From positions 6,424,716-6,488,715 of the forward strand of contig NC_052105.1 of NCBI RefSeq assembly GCF_012273895.1: a stretch of 64,000 bases of DNA. The letters run 5' to 3'. A model generated the notes under the pieces. It saw only the letters and a list, made by a program, of their open reading frames with translations. It made no database searches and was not told where the DNA came from. The stretch's first letter is position 1. The number at the start of each line of letters is the position of its first letter. The stretch is from Zerene cesonia (Eukaryota; Arthropoda; Insecta; Lepidoptera; Pieridae). Positions 41,401 to 50,037 of the stretch are shown piece after piece. A program made the translations under genes and the position numbers.

Positions 41401-44400
41401 ATCATTAGATAGTTATTTAATTTTTTTTATTATATTCTCACAGAGTTATCATCAATTAATAACACACAATTAGCTTATCAGAAGACCGACGTGAAATAGT
41501 AGCATGGTACTTTGTTTCGTAGGGTGAGTGGGGGAGCCGAGCTGTTTCCTTTTCCTCACCCTTCCTATCCATTCCTCCTTTCCGGTCATCAATCCTTTCC
41601 TTATCCCTTACCCCTTAAAAGAAAACAGCATATTCGCACTACAAATTCGCTGCCTGCCTGCGAATGATCGGGAGCGCTGGCGATCGCTTACCATCAGGCA
41701 AACCACCGGCTCAGTTGCCCGCTATGAAGTAAAAACAAAAATCAGAAATATGATTGTGTGATATGATTTTCCTTATACCACGATCACTTGTAAATGGCTG
41801 AACAGATGTTGTATCATTCATTATGATTAATAATACATTTCAGCTTGATAAATGTCACCTAGATATCTGAATAAATGTTTTTACCAATGTTATTCTTGTA
41901 ATATAAAACTCTTTTATAATACAAGATGGTACTTAATTTATGAATAACAAATTAATGTTTAATTAATTACAAAGTTATTTATATTGCGATTCATAATTGA
42001 TTACTATTCAAGCGCTTACTTTGTAATATTCAAAACTTAGTATAAATTACTGTAATATGACCTTATAGAACATAGTAGGAACATATTATAAAATGAACAA
42101 TGTTGAAGTGGGTGTAGTCTCTCAATTTTATAGTACCATCCACAAATTGACATGTGGTTTTTGGTCTAATACTATAGTAAATTTTTCATAAAACATTATC
42201 TTAGATACAGTTGTAAACACGTGGGTATTTCCCATTGCATCCTATTCATCAGCCCTTTTCTTATCCCGTAAAAGCGGGCAACGCATTTTTTTATTAGTTT
42301 ATGTGTAGTTGGGTCGCTTGCCATTATGCGTACCACCAGCTCGTTTGCCGCACATTTGTAGAAGTGGGTCCCTGCAAATGCGTCCCCGCTTAAATGGGGT
42401 AAGGGATAAGGAAAATGTCCTCTAAAATAAAAATAAAAATCATCTCCGTCATCGGCAGGATGTAAGTTCATTGTGATGAATTTTGCAAATCACATCATGA
42501 CGACACCCTCTGGTCACCCACCGCCGATTCAACCTTCGTATTTATGCATCAACAGTCATTTGTAACTAATTACGCTTTTTGTAAACTCTTCCGGAGTTAG
42601 TCTTCTTTCCATTACATGTTCATGGTCTAATTCGAAAGGACGAATTTAGCAAAATAACTACAAAATCTATTTTGTTTATCGTCCTTGGTTCTGTATTCTC
42701 TAACCAATCAATCGAGTTTGTTTATCACAAGTTTGAAAGCTGATATCTTCGGCATTAACTTTTATTAATAGAATACAATGGAAATGTTTTAGGTACAGGA
42801 TATTTTAAGACGTTTGAATAAAGTAAATGTGATCTTTTACGTCATTCCATAATTTGATAGTAAGCAAACAAAATACAACACTTATTCATATTAATTACTA
42901 GCTGCGCCCCGCGGTTTCACCCGCGTAAGTCCTTATCTCGTAGTAATATCGGGTTAAAAGTTTTATTTTTATTTTTATTTTATTTTTATATTATTTAATT
43001 TAAAAGTACAACATATGGGTAATATGTTATTCCAGTTATCCAGCTGTCTACGTACCAAATTTCATTGCAATCGGTTCAGTTTTGCATGAAACAGTAAACA
43101 CACACATCCTTACGAACTTTGGCATTTATTAGCAGGATAGGATAGGATAAGCAAACCATTGTCGGTATACATTTCAACTGATACATTTTCATATTAATAT
43201 TAATTTTTTTAAATGCATACAAGTTATTCAAGCTCAACAGTTGGATACTCATGAATTTTGTAGATTATTGTATTTTTAAACGCGGTGTTCTTTTTTCCAG
43301 CCATGGAACTAGTCGGTCCCAAAGGAAGAGTATTCGTGAGCCTGCTCTTCAACACAATGTTCATTTTCGGAGGCGTATCGGTCACAATGCTGTCCTGGTG
43401 GCTCCAGAATTGGCGATATCTCCTGCTCATCATTTACACACCGGCTATCCTCACGTTCTTCTACATATGGGTGCTCACAGAGAGCTTCCGTTGGTTCTTC
43501 AGTAAAGGGAAATTCGACGAAGGCATCAACGTACTTAAGAGTAGCGAGAAATTCAACAACGTTACCGTTCCGAAGGACCATTACGATCAAGTCGAGAAAC
43601 ACGCCGTCAGACAGAGAGACGCAAGGAAGTTTGAATCGTTAGAAAGCAACCAGTCGAGCGTGAAGCAAATATTTTTGTCCGGCTTGATATGGAAGAGGTT
43701 GTTCATTTGCTCCTTTCTCTGGACGTCGTCTACTCTGGTCTATTATGGTCTTTCGATCAATGCTATAGAACTGTCCGGGAACAGTTATTTGAATTACATA
43801 GTGGTGATTTTAATAGAGGCGCCAGCTAATGTGTGCAAGCTGATATGTTTGGATCGCTTCGGGAGGAAGCGGGTGATCGCTACAGCGTTCGTGTTGACAG
43901 GAGTTATCCTAATCACGCATCGTTTTGTCCCAGGTAATTTAAGTATATGTGTATATAAATAATATATATAATCAGTATATATAACTCTATCTGTGTTTAT
44001 AACGAGGTCTTCTTCGTATAAATAAGTACTGCAACTCTCATCACCTACACAACAAAAACATGTACAAGATACAAGCTGTCACTCGCAAGGTACCCGGTTT
44101 AAAGTGGTATATGCTAACCCAGACTATCATCTATCTCTGTACCAAATTTCATACAGTTATGAATAGCTGTTTGCGCGTGAAAGAGTAACAAACATCCATC
44201 TATCTATCCTTACAAACTTTCGAGTGTATAATATTAATAGGATTTTTATTATCAAAGTCACAGTGTATCTATATATTTATTTATTCTTTTATTATATTTA
44301 ATTATGTTATTTCAGGAGGCAACTGGGCAACGGCCTTCTACCTCGGCGGGAAATTCTTTATAACGCTAGCGTACAATTCCCTATATATATTCGCAGCTGA

Positions 44401-45114
44401 AGTGTTCCCAACCAATTACAGAACTACCCTCCTCGCTATTTGTTCTACCATTGGTAGAATCGGTTCTACCATTGCTCCACAAACACCGTTGTTGGTAAGT
44501 CATTTTTATGTATTAAGGTACATAAAATTCTCTAACTTGAAGTCATAGTAATAGATTACAGCTCTTTAGTACATTTAAATTGACTTTGAAACACAGAATT
44601 TGTAGACAACTAATATAAATTTTAGTTTTTTAGTTACATTAACTCATTGTATCCGACGTTCGCGAAACCAAAGGAGATTCTCGATGTAATTTTATAATCA
44701 GTAACTCCGTGGGAAAACCTATTTGCAGTGATTATTTTTATGTTTGTTAGGAAATTGTTTTCATTAAGTCCCATTTTAGAATTATATAATTTAGGTAAAT
44801 CCCTTCAGAGACATGGCGGTGACTTTTTTTGTAGAAACGAATATATATTAAAAAATGTATTTATTTAATATAATTATGCATTACGTATTATATTTAATTT
44901 ATATTATTCTTTCCAGTCCAAGTACTACGTGTATCTTCCGACATTATTATTTGGTGTAATGTCCGCCATCTCCGGTCTGATAGTAATGACTCTACCAGAA
45001 ACAAACAACCAAGAACTACCAGACTCTTTGAAAGACGCGCAGGCGCAGGACAAAAGGGGCACAGGCAAAAAAAGCACAGACGATAAAGGCACAGACAACA
45101 AAACTAGACTGTGA
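22462..45114 (+). CDS. organic cation transporter, SLC22/Orct-like (gene B), complete
   Basis: This is a twelve-helix plasma-membrane carrier of the SLC22 family, probably for organic cations or related solutes. Exons are 22462-22640, 29502-29712, 39749-40004, 43301-43933, 44316-44494 and 44917-45114 (stop TGA). All introns are GT-AG, phases 2, 0, 1, 1, 0, giving 551 residues, the usual family length. Residues 30-50 form TM1. Residues 61-130 form the cysteine-rich, glycosylated first extracellular loop. DKFGRR is at 163-168 and ESFRWFFSKGK at 276-286. DRFGRKR lies in the TM8-9 loop, AEVFPTNYRTT in exon 5 and PETNNQELPDSLKDA in exon 6. The Lys/Thr/Asp-rich tail is hydrophilic. The ATG at 22462 is preferred; in-frame Met5 and Met7 are alternatives. 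The 10-kb intron 2 contains one assembly gap. It is a tandem paralogue of gene A. Confidence 0.94.
23446..23474. repeat. (AT)n microsatellite
   Basis: An uninterrupted AT dinucleotide run lies in gene B intron 1. Confidence 0.9.
23987..24176. repeat. MITE with long inverted ends (family R5)
   Basis: The left half reads TTTAGAAATTAAAAGCTTTT then AACGGATTTTAAACGC. The right half reads GCGTTTAAAATCCGTTAAAA then TTTTTAATTTCTAAATGTAC, ending near ACTCGCGTAAAAT. The halves are inverted copies around CCCGACGTTTCGAACAC and CAGCGAGCGTGGTCACGG. Related copies lie at 30650, 32383 and 41239. Confidence 0.8.
24494..24683 (-). repeat. Helitron-like element, family H1, first of a tandem pair
   Basis: The copy is near full length with CTGCGCCCCGTGGTTTCACC at its 3' end. 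Its 5' end runs directly into the next copy with no spacer. Confidence 0.8.
24684..24882 (-). repeat. Helitron-like element, family H1, second of a tandem pair
   Basis: This full-length copy is in the same orientation as its neighbour. The junction reads TTTATAATATTACAAGCTGC. The two copies differ slightly, so the pair is not a simple assembly duplication. Confidence 0.8.
24965..25018. repeat. perfect 14-bp inverted repeat with AT loop
   Basis: ACAGATTTAGGTAC (24965-24978) and GTACCTAAATCTGT (25005-25018) pair exactly across a 26-nt AT-only-like loop, in gene B intron 1. Confidence 0.8.
25285..25375. repeat. fragment of the tRNA-derived repeat (R6)
   Basis: TAGTTTTATAGCATTGAA, AATGAGAAATTTTTAAAGAA, TAGAAA and ATTCGAATCCC match the flank and reversed T-arm seen at 29765-29880. 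Confidence 0.55.
25396..25578 (+). repeat. Helitron-like element, family H1
   Basis: It runs from TCCTACTAATATTATAAATG to ACCGCGGAGCCCAGCTAG, with a small deletion after TTTGGTA. Confidence 0.8.
25680..25890 (-). repeat. Helitron-like element of another family
   Basis: On the minus strand it starts near ACAATATTATAAATGCGACA, has TAAACCACTGAATCTACTAT in the middle and ends GGCGGACGAAGCCGCGGGTG. The plan matches H1 and H2 but the internal sequence differs. Confidence 0.55.
26050..26170 (+). repeat. S3 repeat fragment
   Basis: GTGGGTG.C.CCGGAGGTTC, CTTCTCAGTCTTTTCCTGCA and AAAGTCGGCAAACC match the S3 middle part. Confidence 0.55.
26470..26659 (-). repeat. Helitron-like element related to H2
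   Basis: The minus strand starts ATCTATACTAATAAAGCTG, continues with GTTTATTTGTTTACACG and ends at CCGGGGCGAACAA. The interior is different from H2. Confidence 0.55.
27000..27135 (+). repeat. unclassified interspersed repeat R4
   Basis: GCCCGTGGCCTCTTCACTTA, ACTCCGACATAACCCACAGC and CCCCGGGTATC.TGC align with the other two R4 copies. Confidence 0.65.
29010..29220 (+). repeat. diverged Helitron-like element
   Basis: ACAAAAACGACTGAACCGAT, TTCAATAATACG and TGGGCGAAGCCTAGGCGG give the shared plan of these elements. It is an isolated copy in gene B intron 1. Confidence 0.45.
29305..29455 (-). repeat. Helitron-like element next to gene B exon 2
   Basis: Starting CTAGCTGTAACCCGCGTGCG on the plus strand, it continues through GTAACACATATCCTTACATC to ACTTTCGCCGTTACAATA. 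It ends about 45 bp before the exon 2 acceptor. Confidence 0.55.
29765..30018. repeat. tRNA-derived element pair with intact tRNA-like unit
   Basis: A reversed fragment (TTTGATCACGAGGTTGGATT, CGAATC; 29846-29872) precedes a plus-strand unit at 29946-30016. In that unit the acceptor arms TCACGAG/CTCGTGA pair perfectly, extending to 9 bp, and the D stem is GCC/GGC. The T arm GCGGG TTCGAAT CCCGC is perfect and a T run follows. The anticodon arm is poor (TTGCT/GACAA) and loop position 33 is C. This suggests a Pol III-type repeat, not an ordinary tRNA gene. Confidence 0.6.
30516..30566. repeat. perfect 23-bp hairpin
   Basis: Arms 30516-30538 and 30544-30566 are exact reverse complements with loop TGCTT. 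The arm begins TATCGAGTTCAACCG. It lies in gene B intron 2 and is not part of any repeat family that I recognise here. Confidence 0.9.
30650..31197. repeat. MITE family R5, split by a SINE
   Basis: The left part (30650-30820) holds GATTTAGAAATTAAAGTG, GACCACGCTCGCTGTAAAG, TGTTCGAAACGTCGGG and TTCTAAATGT. After the insert, 31158-31197 resumes with ATGTATAATACTCGCGTAAA and ATCAGACACAAG. The repeated AAATGT at both sides of the insert looks like its target duplication. Confidence 0.75.
30821..31160 (+). mobile_element. SINE/LINE-tail element S3, near full length, nested
   Basis: It starts GAATGTGGTAGTCGAGCACG and CTTCGGCACGAATTGGGCC. It then has CACAGAAGACCGGCGTGAAA, a GAGTGGGGGAGCCGGAGGCC block, a pyrimidine-rich middle, GGCGGTGGTAGCGCTTACCA and TCAGGCG. 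It ends in an A run. It is the reference copy for the S3 family in this window. Confidence 0.75.
31464..31663 (-). repeat. Helitron-like element, family H1, full length
   Basis: Both termini are present. The copy is close to consensus, suggesting recent activity. Confidence 0.8.
31735..31882 (-). repeat. unclassified interspersed repeat R4
   Basis: The reverse complement contains CAGCTCCCGTGGCCCCTTCG, GGTCGGTAAGAATCCGACAT and AACCCACGGCTCC, aligning with 3941-4095. Confidence 0.7.
32118..32230 (-). repeat. fragment of an H2-related element
   Basis: It starts CTAGCTGTTCGCCCCG, then has AAATCGGTCCAGTGGTTTTG and ACAAACAAACAAACGAACAA. The middle is deleted. Confidence 0.55.
32383..32550. repeat. 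MITE family R5
   Basis: It starts TTTTCTTGTGTTTGGTTTTA, CGCGAGTATTATAC and holds AACCCGACGTTTCGAACACT and GCGAGCGTGGTCACGGGGAG. It ends prematurely at TTTAATTTCTAAATGTAAC. Confidence 0.75.
33846..33946 (+). repeat. H2 element, internally deleted
   Basis: A full TCTATACTAATATTATAAAG start and four GTTT units lead to GGGCGAAGCCGGGGCGGACC plus GATAG. The central segment is missing. Confidence 0.75.
34207..34413 (-). repeat. Helitron-like element, family H1, full length
   Basis: CTAGCTGCGCCTCGCGGTTT at one end and TCCTACTAATTCAACTAATA on the minus-strand start, with an 8-nt insertion near the 5' end. Confidence 0.8.
34941..35066 (+). repeat. 5' half of an H1 element
   Basis: It starts TCCTACTAATATTATAAATG and stops after AACTGGAATAA; the 3' hairpin half is absent. 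Confidence 0.75.
35260..35444 (+). repeat. chimeric Helitron-like element with H1 3' end
   Basis: The first part (TCTATATATCTAAAATTCTC, then CGCAACGGCTTGACCGATTC and GTAGGTCTGAGAATCGGCC) is unrelated to H1. From TTTTTATCCCGATATTCC to CTAG it is H1-like. It is either a new family or a product of end capture. Confidence 0.65.
35539..35607 (+). repeat. 3' end of an H1 element
   Basis: Only GGCAACTTTTTATCCC to GCCGCGGGGCGCGGCTAG survives, about 100 bp after the chimeric copy. Confidence 0.75.
36323..36641 (+). mobile_element. tRNA-derived SINE, family S1, with 11-bp target duplication
   Basis: The SINE body (36334-36630) has an A box near GGTTCAGTGGTGAGAACCTC and a B box GGGGTTCGAGGC. It continues with AACATCACCACTGC and GTGTCCCAGCTGTGGGAACA, and ends in GATGATGATG. 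The direct repeat AATTAGTGAGT flanks it at 36323-36333 and 36631-36641, proving target-primed insertion. Confidence 0.88.
36770..36955 (+). repeat. Helitron-like element, family H3
   Basis: TTATAAATGGGAAAGTTTG, GGTATACAGCCAGGGTATGA, GTAATAGGATACTTTTTATT and CTTGATATCCGGGCGGAGCC align with 17515-17690. No CTAG is kept at the end. Confidence 0.6.
37413..38538. mobile_element. mariner/Tc1-like transposon, interior unsequenced
   Basis: The terminal inverted repeats CCTAGTCTTGCCATAAATA (37413-37431) and, reversed, CTTAGTCTGGCCATAAATAC (ending 38538) are flanked by TA on both sides, the mariner target. The interior is a 1000-N gap, so no transposase can be read and the true length is unknown. Confidence 0.75.
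37476..38475. other. assembly gap (1000 N)
   Basis: The run is exactly 1000 N, a placeholder and not a measured length. Open frames crossing it are artefacts. Confidence 0.99.
39161..39388 (+). mobile_element. tRNA-derived SINE, family S2, with 15-bp target duplication
   Basis: ACTATGTCTTTTGAA is repeated exactly at 39161-39175 and 39374-39388. The body has a tRNA-like head (TTGGTAATGTGGTTAACGC; GGGTTCAATTCCCGG), an A run and the tail GCCGGACACAGAAGGCTGAT. It ends CCCCACTAGGGGACACGG. It lies in gene B intron 2. Confidence 0.88.
40272..40420 (-). repeat. diverged H1 element
   Basis: CTAGCTTAAGCGTAAGTCTG, ATATCGGGATAAAAAGTTGC and GCAATCGGTTCAGTAG are kept. The 3' hairpin is mostly deleted. 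Confidence 0.7.
41239..41356. repeat. half of an R5 MITE
   Basis: AAGTGTTCGAAACG, TGAATAAGTCGCGTTTAAAA, TCTGTTAAAAACGTATTTAA and ACACTCGCGTAAAATCAAAC match the right arm of R5. Confidence 0.7.
41478..41735 (+). repeat. S3 repeat, 5' truncated
   Basis: AGAAGACCGACGTGAAATAG, GGTGAGTGGGGGAGCCGAG, a pyrimidine-rich middle and CGATCGCTTACCATCAGGC are present in order, in gene B intron 3. Confidence 0.7.
42230..42425 (+). repeat. S3-like repeat with partial inverted duplication
   Basis: A plus-strand piece (CTTATCCCGTAAAAGCGGGC, AACGCA.TTTTTTA) reaches GCGTACCACCAGCTCGTTTG. A reversed piece follows, GTCCCCGCTTAAATGGGGTA, AGGGATAAGG. Two copies appear joined in opposite orientation. Confidence 0.5.
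42898..43137 (-). repeat. H1 element carrying an AT-rich insert
   Basis: Both H1 ends are kept. At 42960-43022 an insert of TTTTA-type tandem units interrupts it. It lies about 160 bp before gene B exon 4. Confidence 0.75.
44050..44245 (-). repeat. Helitron-like element filling gene B intron 4
   Basis: CAAGCTGTCACTCGCAAGGT, ACCAAATTTCATACAG and GAAAGAGTAACAAACATCCA are present. It ends CTTTCGAGTGTATAATATTA and ATAGGATT. It makes up about half of the 382-nt intron. Confidence 0.55.
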
Positions 45115-45204
45115 ATATTGAATTGGTGGACTGTGATTATATCGATATATTTAAAGTATCGATTTTTTGTGTATGTGAAAATGTTAACTGTGGTAACGTT
45201 ACTA

Positions 45205-45210
45205 AATAAA
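45205..45210 (+). terminator. polyadenylation signal of gene B
   Basis: AATAAA lies about 90 nt after the TGA stop and is followed by a T/G-rich tract (TGTTGTTTTTGGTGT), as expected for a cleavage site. Confidence 0.7.
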
Positions 45211-45979
45211 ATGTTGTTTTTGGTGTCTTTAAAATACTTTGGTAGAATTTTTATTGAAATGATGTTTTACATAGACTGTAAATAATTATTGTTTATTTAC
45301 ACCATGTAGAATAGATCCATAAAGGATAGATACATCTATGCTTATTAGAAAGCATGTAATGCAATGAAGTCTGACTAAATTAATATGCTTATATAAACTG
45401 TATAAAATTTCTCGTTGAAAACAAACTATACAAGGTACAAATTATTAATTTAGCATTTCACTTTGTAGAAGATTAAAAATTGAGGTCAACACCATAGTCT
45501 TATTTGTGAAATTCTCGGAAATCTTGTGTATTATAAATATTTCCCGTTTACTGGTTTCGTTATAAAGATTTCGTTTCAATGGAATTAATATAATGTACTT
45601 TTTTGAGTGATTTACATTTCTTTATGCATTGGGTATATTAACCTATATATACCCTTCCTTGATAATCATAGCCATATAAGTTTTGATTTCTAAGACGGCT
45701 GTTATATAAGATAGACGATATTACATATCACAAGTTGTTTCAAATATTTCACCAGGAAACAACAATGCAAATCCGCTGGTACTTGCATTGTACACGGCGC
45801 ACAACGAATAAGATATTTAAAGAAGAAAAAAATTAGGTTTCCCTTTCTTTTTTTTCAAAGCGTATTAGTGAATGATATCTGTCTTACAGTTTCAAGTAAT
45901 TAAAATCAATAGAATGATTTAAAAAATCTAAGACTTCAGGAAGAAATTGTTTGTAAATTTCGGTTGCTTGAAATAAGTT

Positions 45980-46005
45980 GCATATGTATAAAATTATACA
46001 TATGC
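45980..46005. repeat. perfect 12-bp palindrome
   Basis: GCATATGTATAA and TTATACATATGC are exact inverted copies separated by AA, about 800 bp beyond gene B. Confidence 0.8.
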
Positions 46006-46454
46006 TTCCCCTTAAGACTTATTGAAATTATGTAGTTTAATAAAGAATGTAGAATGTTCTATAGATTTTGTATCGTTATATATTAAAGTGTATATTTAAA
46101 CAAACATATTATATACCATGTATATAAATACTTATTACAGTAAAATCTTTGTCATTTATTTTGTAAATTTTTAAATAATGTATATTATATTTGTTAGCTA
46201 TAATTTTATTTTATGTAATTAGATATCACGTAAGGACCTTAAAAACTGCATGTTTGATACAAAATTTTGATCTCATGTTGAGTTTTTTAAACGTAATTGA
46301 ATTGTAAATATTTATTTGGAATGATAAAATTAATGACTAAAATATTTTTTGTTTCATTTGTTACCCACGTAGAAATATGTGGACTGTTTAATGTGCGTAT
46401 GTCTTGTGTGAGTGTATGTTTTTGTGAGAGTGAGAATTTGACATTATTTATGCA

Positions 46455-46740
46455 AAAGCAGGCAACTGAGCTGGTGGTTTGCCTGATACTAATCGATCGC
46501 CACCACCCATGAACCTTTACAAGGGCAGTCCAGATGCCTTGCTTGCTTTTAAGTGATAAGGAAAGAATTGAAGAAGGGAATAAAGACATAAATAGAGCAA
46601 AGTGAAGAAAAGAAACCTTCATTTCCGCCGCACACCGTATTATTCACATACTATTTGACACCAATCATCTTTAAGGGTATTGTATCGTCCCCGGTGCAAG
46701 GACCCATTCGTATCGAAGCGTGTTCGACTCCCACATTTGA
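46455..46740 (-). repeat. S3 repeat with an internal insertion
   Basis: The minus strand begins CAAATGTGGGAGTCGAACAC, passes TTGCACCGGGGACGATACAA and ends GCAAACCACCAGCTCAGTTG. About 95 nt around 46580-46675 are foreign to the family. Confidence 0.65.
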
Positions 46741-47341
46741 AACATGACTTAACTTCTATCAGTATTGTTTAATTAGAAAAAATAATAGTATAAGTATTGA
46801 TTAAAGTTATTACTGATTACAGTATCTCAAATTTTATACCCTGTAAAATCAATTACACAAATTGATATCACCAAAGTTTAAACAGTCACGTATATTTTCA
46901 ATTTAAAAACGGTTTACACCGAGTTAGGATATTAAATCTTGCTTTTTGTGTGAAAACGCGATCACAATCGTAATTATTCGTCTAAACGTGACCCCATTTA
47001 ATGGCACGTGACAAAAGGTATATGAAAAAGGTGCTTTATCATTTTCATCGATAAATACGCGTGTACATTACATCACTATACAAATTATTATAGACAGATC
47101 TATGCAGTACGCACCATAATTTGATGAAATGAATGAAATAAGATTTATTTAATGAATCCCTTATAGATGTAATATTAAACTATCTGATGTTAAATTTATA
47201 CTATGGTAAATATATATTTTTTATTTTTATATATTAGTATATATATAAATTAATCGATATATTCTTAAAGTAAAATACAAAACTTTAAAGTATCTATAGT
47301 GCATACCAAATAATATAAAGCTGAAGAGTTTGTCTGTTATA

Positions 47342-48409
47342 CTTAGTCTGGCCATAAATACTGTTACACTTAATTATAAAAAAATATTACATTTGAATTT
47401 CGAATCTGTNNNNNNNNNNNNNNNNNNNNNNNNNNNNNNNNNNNNNNNNNNNNNNNNNNNNNNNNNNNNNNNNNNNNNNNNNNNNNNNNNNNNNNNNNNN
47501 NNNNNNNNNNNNNNNNNNNNNNNNNNNNNNNNNNNNNNNNNNNNNNNNNNNNNNNNNNNNNNNNNNNNNNNNNNNNNNNNNNNNNNNNNNNNNNNNNNNN
47601 NNNNNNNNNNNNNNNNNNNNNNNNNNNNNNNNNNNNNNNNNNNNNNNNNNNNNNNNNNNNNNNNNNNNNNNNNNNNNNNNNNNNNNNNNNNNNNNNNNNN
47701 NNNNNNNNNNNNNNNNNNNNNNNNNNNNNNNNNNNNNNNNNNNNNNNNNNNNNNNNNNNNNNNNNNNNNNNNNNNNNNNNNNNNNNNNNNNNNNNNNNNN
47801 NNNNNNNNNNNNNNNNNNNNNNNNNNNNNNNNNNNNNNNNNNNNNNNNNNNNNNNNNNNNNNNNNNNNNNNNNNNNNNNNNNNNNNNNNNNNNNNNNNNN
47901 NNNNNNNNNNNNNNNNNNNNNNNNNNNNNNNNNNNNNNNNNNNNNNNNNNNNNNNNNNNNNNNNNNNNNNNNNNNNNNNNNNNNNNNNNNNNNNNNNNNN
48001 NNNNNNNNNNNNNNNNNNNNNNNNNNNNNNNNNNNNNNNNNNNNNNNNNNNNNNNNNNNNNNNNNNNNNNNNNNNNNNNNNNNNNNNNNNNNNNNNNNNN
48101 NNNNNNNNNNNNNNNNNNNNNNNNNNNNNNNNNNNNNNNNNNNNNNNNNNNNNNNNNNNNNNNNNNNNNNNNNNNNNNNNNNNNNNNNNNNNNNNNNNNN
48201 NNNNNNNNNNNNNNNNNNNNNNNNNNNNNNNNNNNNNNNNNNNNNNNNNNNNNNNNNNNNNNNNNNNNNNNNNNNNNNNNNNNNNNNNNNNNNNNNNNNN
48301 NNNNNNNNNNNNNNNNNNNNNNNNNNNNNNNNNNNNNNNNNNNNNNNNNNNNNNNNNNNNNNNNNNNNNNNNNNNNNNNNNNNNNNNNNNNNNNNNNNNN
48401 NNNNNNNNN
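47342..48409. mobile_element. mariner/Tc1-like transposon, one end visible
   Basis: It begins CTTAGTCTGGCCATAAATAC after TA at 47340-47341, in the opposite orientation to the two other copies. The far end lies inside the 1000-N gap, so the end coordinate is only the gap edge. Confidence 0.65.
47410..48409. other. assembly gap (1000 N)
   Basis: This is a placeholder run of exactly 1000 N beginning 68 bp inside a mariner end. Confidence 0.99.
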
Positions 48410-49709
48410 AATCTCAGGAAATACTAGTTCGAATTGATGAAATATTTTTGTCTTGAATATAAGACTTATCTAACTGTCGTTATTATTTCTACTTTGTTAT
48501 AGTAGGTGACAGCCCAGTACATTATATATGTAATTCAGTGAAGTTGCAGCTTTCTTATGAAGAAAGAATTTTTGAAATCGGTCCGTGTGTGTGGATTTTG
48601 CATGAAAACATACAAAAATGCAAAAATACAAATTTAAGTTTTATACACACTCATTAGCTAAATCGATTAAAACGTAAAACAAAGAAGTATATGTTCTTTA
48701 CGGATTAGAGGCCGAAAAGATTTTGTCAAAAGTAAAGGTCAAACGATTCGGACAAAAACAATTTACAAGTTTTTGCCACTATCTCGACCCCTTGTGGAAT
48801 ATATGAATATTTAACCCGAAAACTTAGGAGCGACCGTGTTTTTACTCTTTTTATTAAGATTTAGTTCCTTTGTTTTTGCACAAGATGCTACGCTTTAAAC
48901 ATTCAAAGACCGCAATCATTTTTTCTTTGACGTAGGTACCTATTCTTTTCTATATACGTTACGGTTACGGTTCCTAAAAAATATTCTTAAGAATTATATT
49001 TCTGTCCAAAAAATATAATTTAACACGTAAAACAAACCCAGTTAAGTACGCCTTCACTAAACTTAACATGCATAAGTGGTTGTTGATAATAAAGCGCTTT
49101 AACAGTTCTTTAATGCAGCCATTAGCTACCTGCTTTAACAAGGGAAATGCACCTTGCAAATCCCGCCAAGTAGAACATTCCTTATCAACAATGCCGCAGC
49201 GCAATAATCATAAACGTGGAATTTGCATGCGGAAACACAATTCTGTGACCTGCTATTAATTTCGGACGTGGATTTGGACTGAAATGCATAATTCTATGCT
49301 CAATGCACTCTAGATGTCTTCAAGCGATTTACGGCGCCATATTGGTGCGTTGACAGCTGGAGTGACGGATGACTTTAATTTTGTGCGGTGATAATCTGTG
49401 ATAATTTATGTTATCTATTTATTAACGCATGTGAACAATATATCATTGAAGGTTTATGCTTTACGCTTTAGTTACCATTGTTAGATAGAAAGAGCTATGA
49501 GATGAGTATTCTTATTTCCTTGATGAATTTCTCGACTTGGATGCATATAAGACGCAAATCATTATGAAGACAAAAGAATGGGAATAGACAGGGTTGAAAA
49601 GAATTGTTATAAATAATGACTTGGTTTCCTATTGGTATTATTGTGTATTTTTTTCTAAGTATGCTATTTACCCGACAGTCTATTTAATATAGTTAAATGT
49701 AAGTGAATC

Positions 49710-50037
49710 ATTGAATGTATGTATGCAAAAAGCAGTGATGGGTCAGTGGTGAGAACGTCGGACTTCAAAATCGAAAAGTCGGAGTTCGAGACCAGGCGAG
49801 CGTGTAGGAAATAAATTGATTTTTCAATTTATCTGCACATTTGGATAACATCACCGCTGCTGAAAACGGTGAAGGAAAATATCATGAGATGTCCTATAAT
49901 CAAAAGTTCGACGACATGTGACATCTGCCAACGCGCACTTGGCCATCATGGTGGATTATCGCCTCAACCTTCATATGAGGCCTGTGTCCCAGCAGTGGGA
50001 ACATATATGGGCTGACGATGATGATGATTGAATGTAT
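49710..50037 (+). mobile_element. tRNA-derived SINE, family S1, with 11-bp target duplication
   Basis: ATTGAATGTAT flanks the element at 49710-49720 and 50027-50037. The body has GGGTCAGTGGTGAGAACGTC, GGAGTTCGAGACC, CATCACCGCTGCTGAAAACG and the tail GTGGGAACATATATGGGCTG plus GATGATGATG. It is the second intact S1 copy. Confidence 0.87.

Larger units (their letters stand above)
47309..48470 (+). repeat. H2 element interrupted by mariner
   Basis: The H2 start (AATAATATAAAGCTGAAGAG, TTTGTCTGT) precedes the mariner end. The sequence after the gap resumes at AATCTCAGGAAATACTAG, the H2 body. The mariner therefore inserted into an older H2 copy. Confidence 0.65.

Noticed and set aside
49080..49380. 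Possible gene in a more complex stretch
   Set aside because: Only 63- and 76-residue overlapping frames exist, with no domain, splice pattern or codon signal. I leave it as unexplained intergenic DNA.
36323..50037. Regularly spaced repeats as a CRISPR-like array
   Set aside because: The repeats are dispersed SINEs and Helitron-like copies at irregular distances in both orientations, in a eukaryotic genome.
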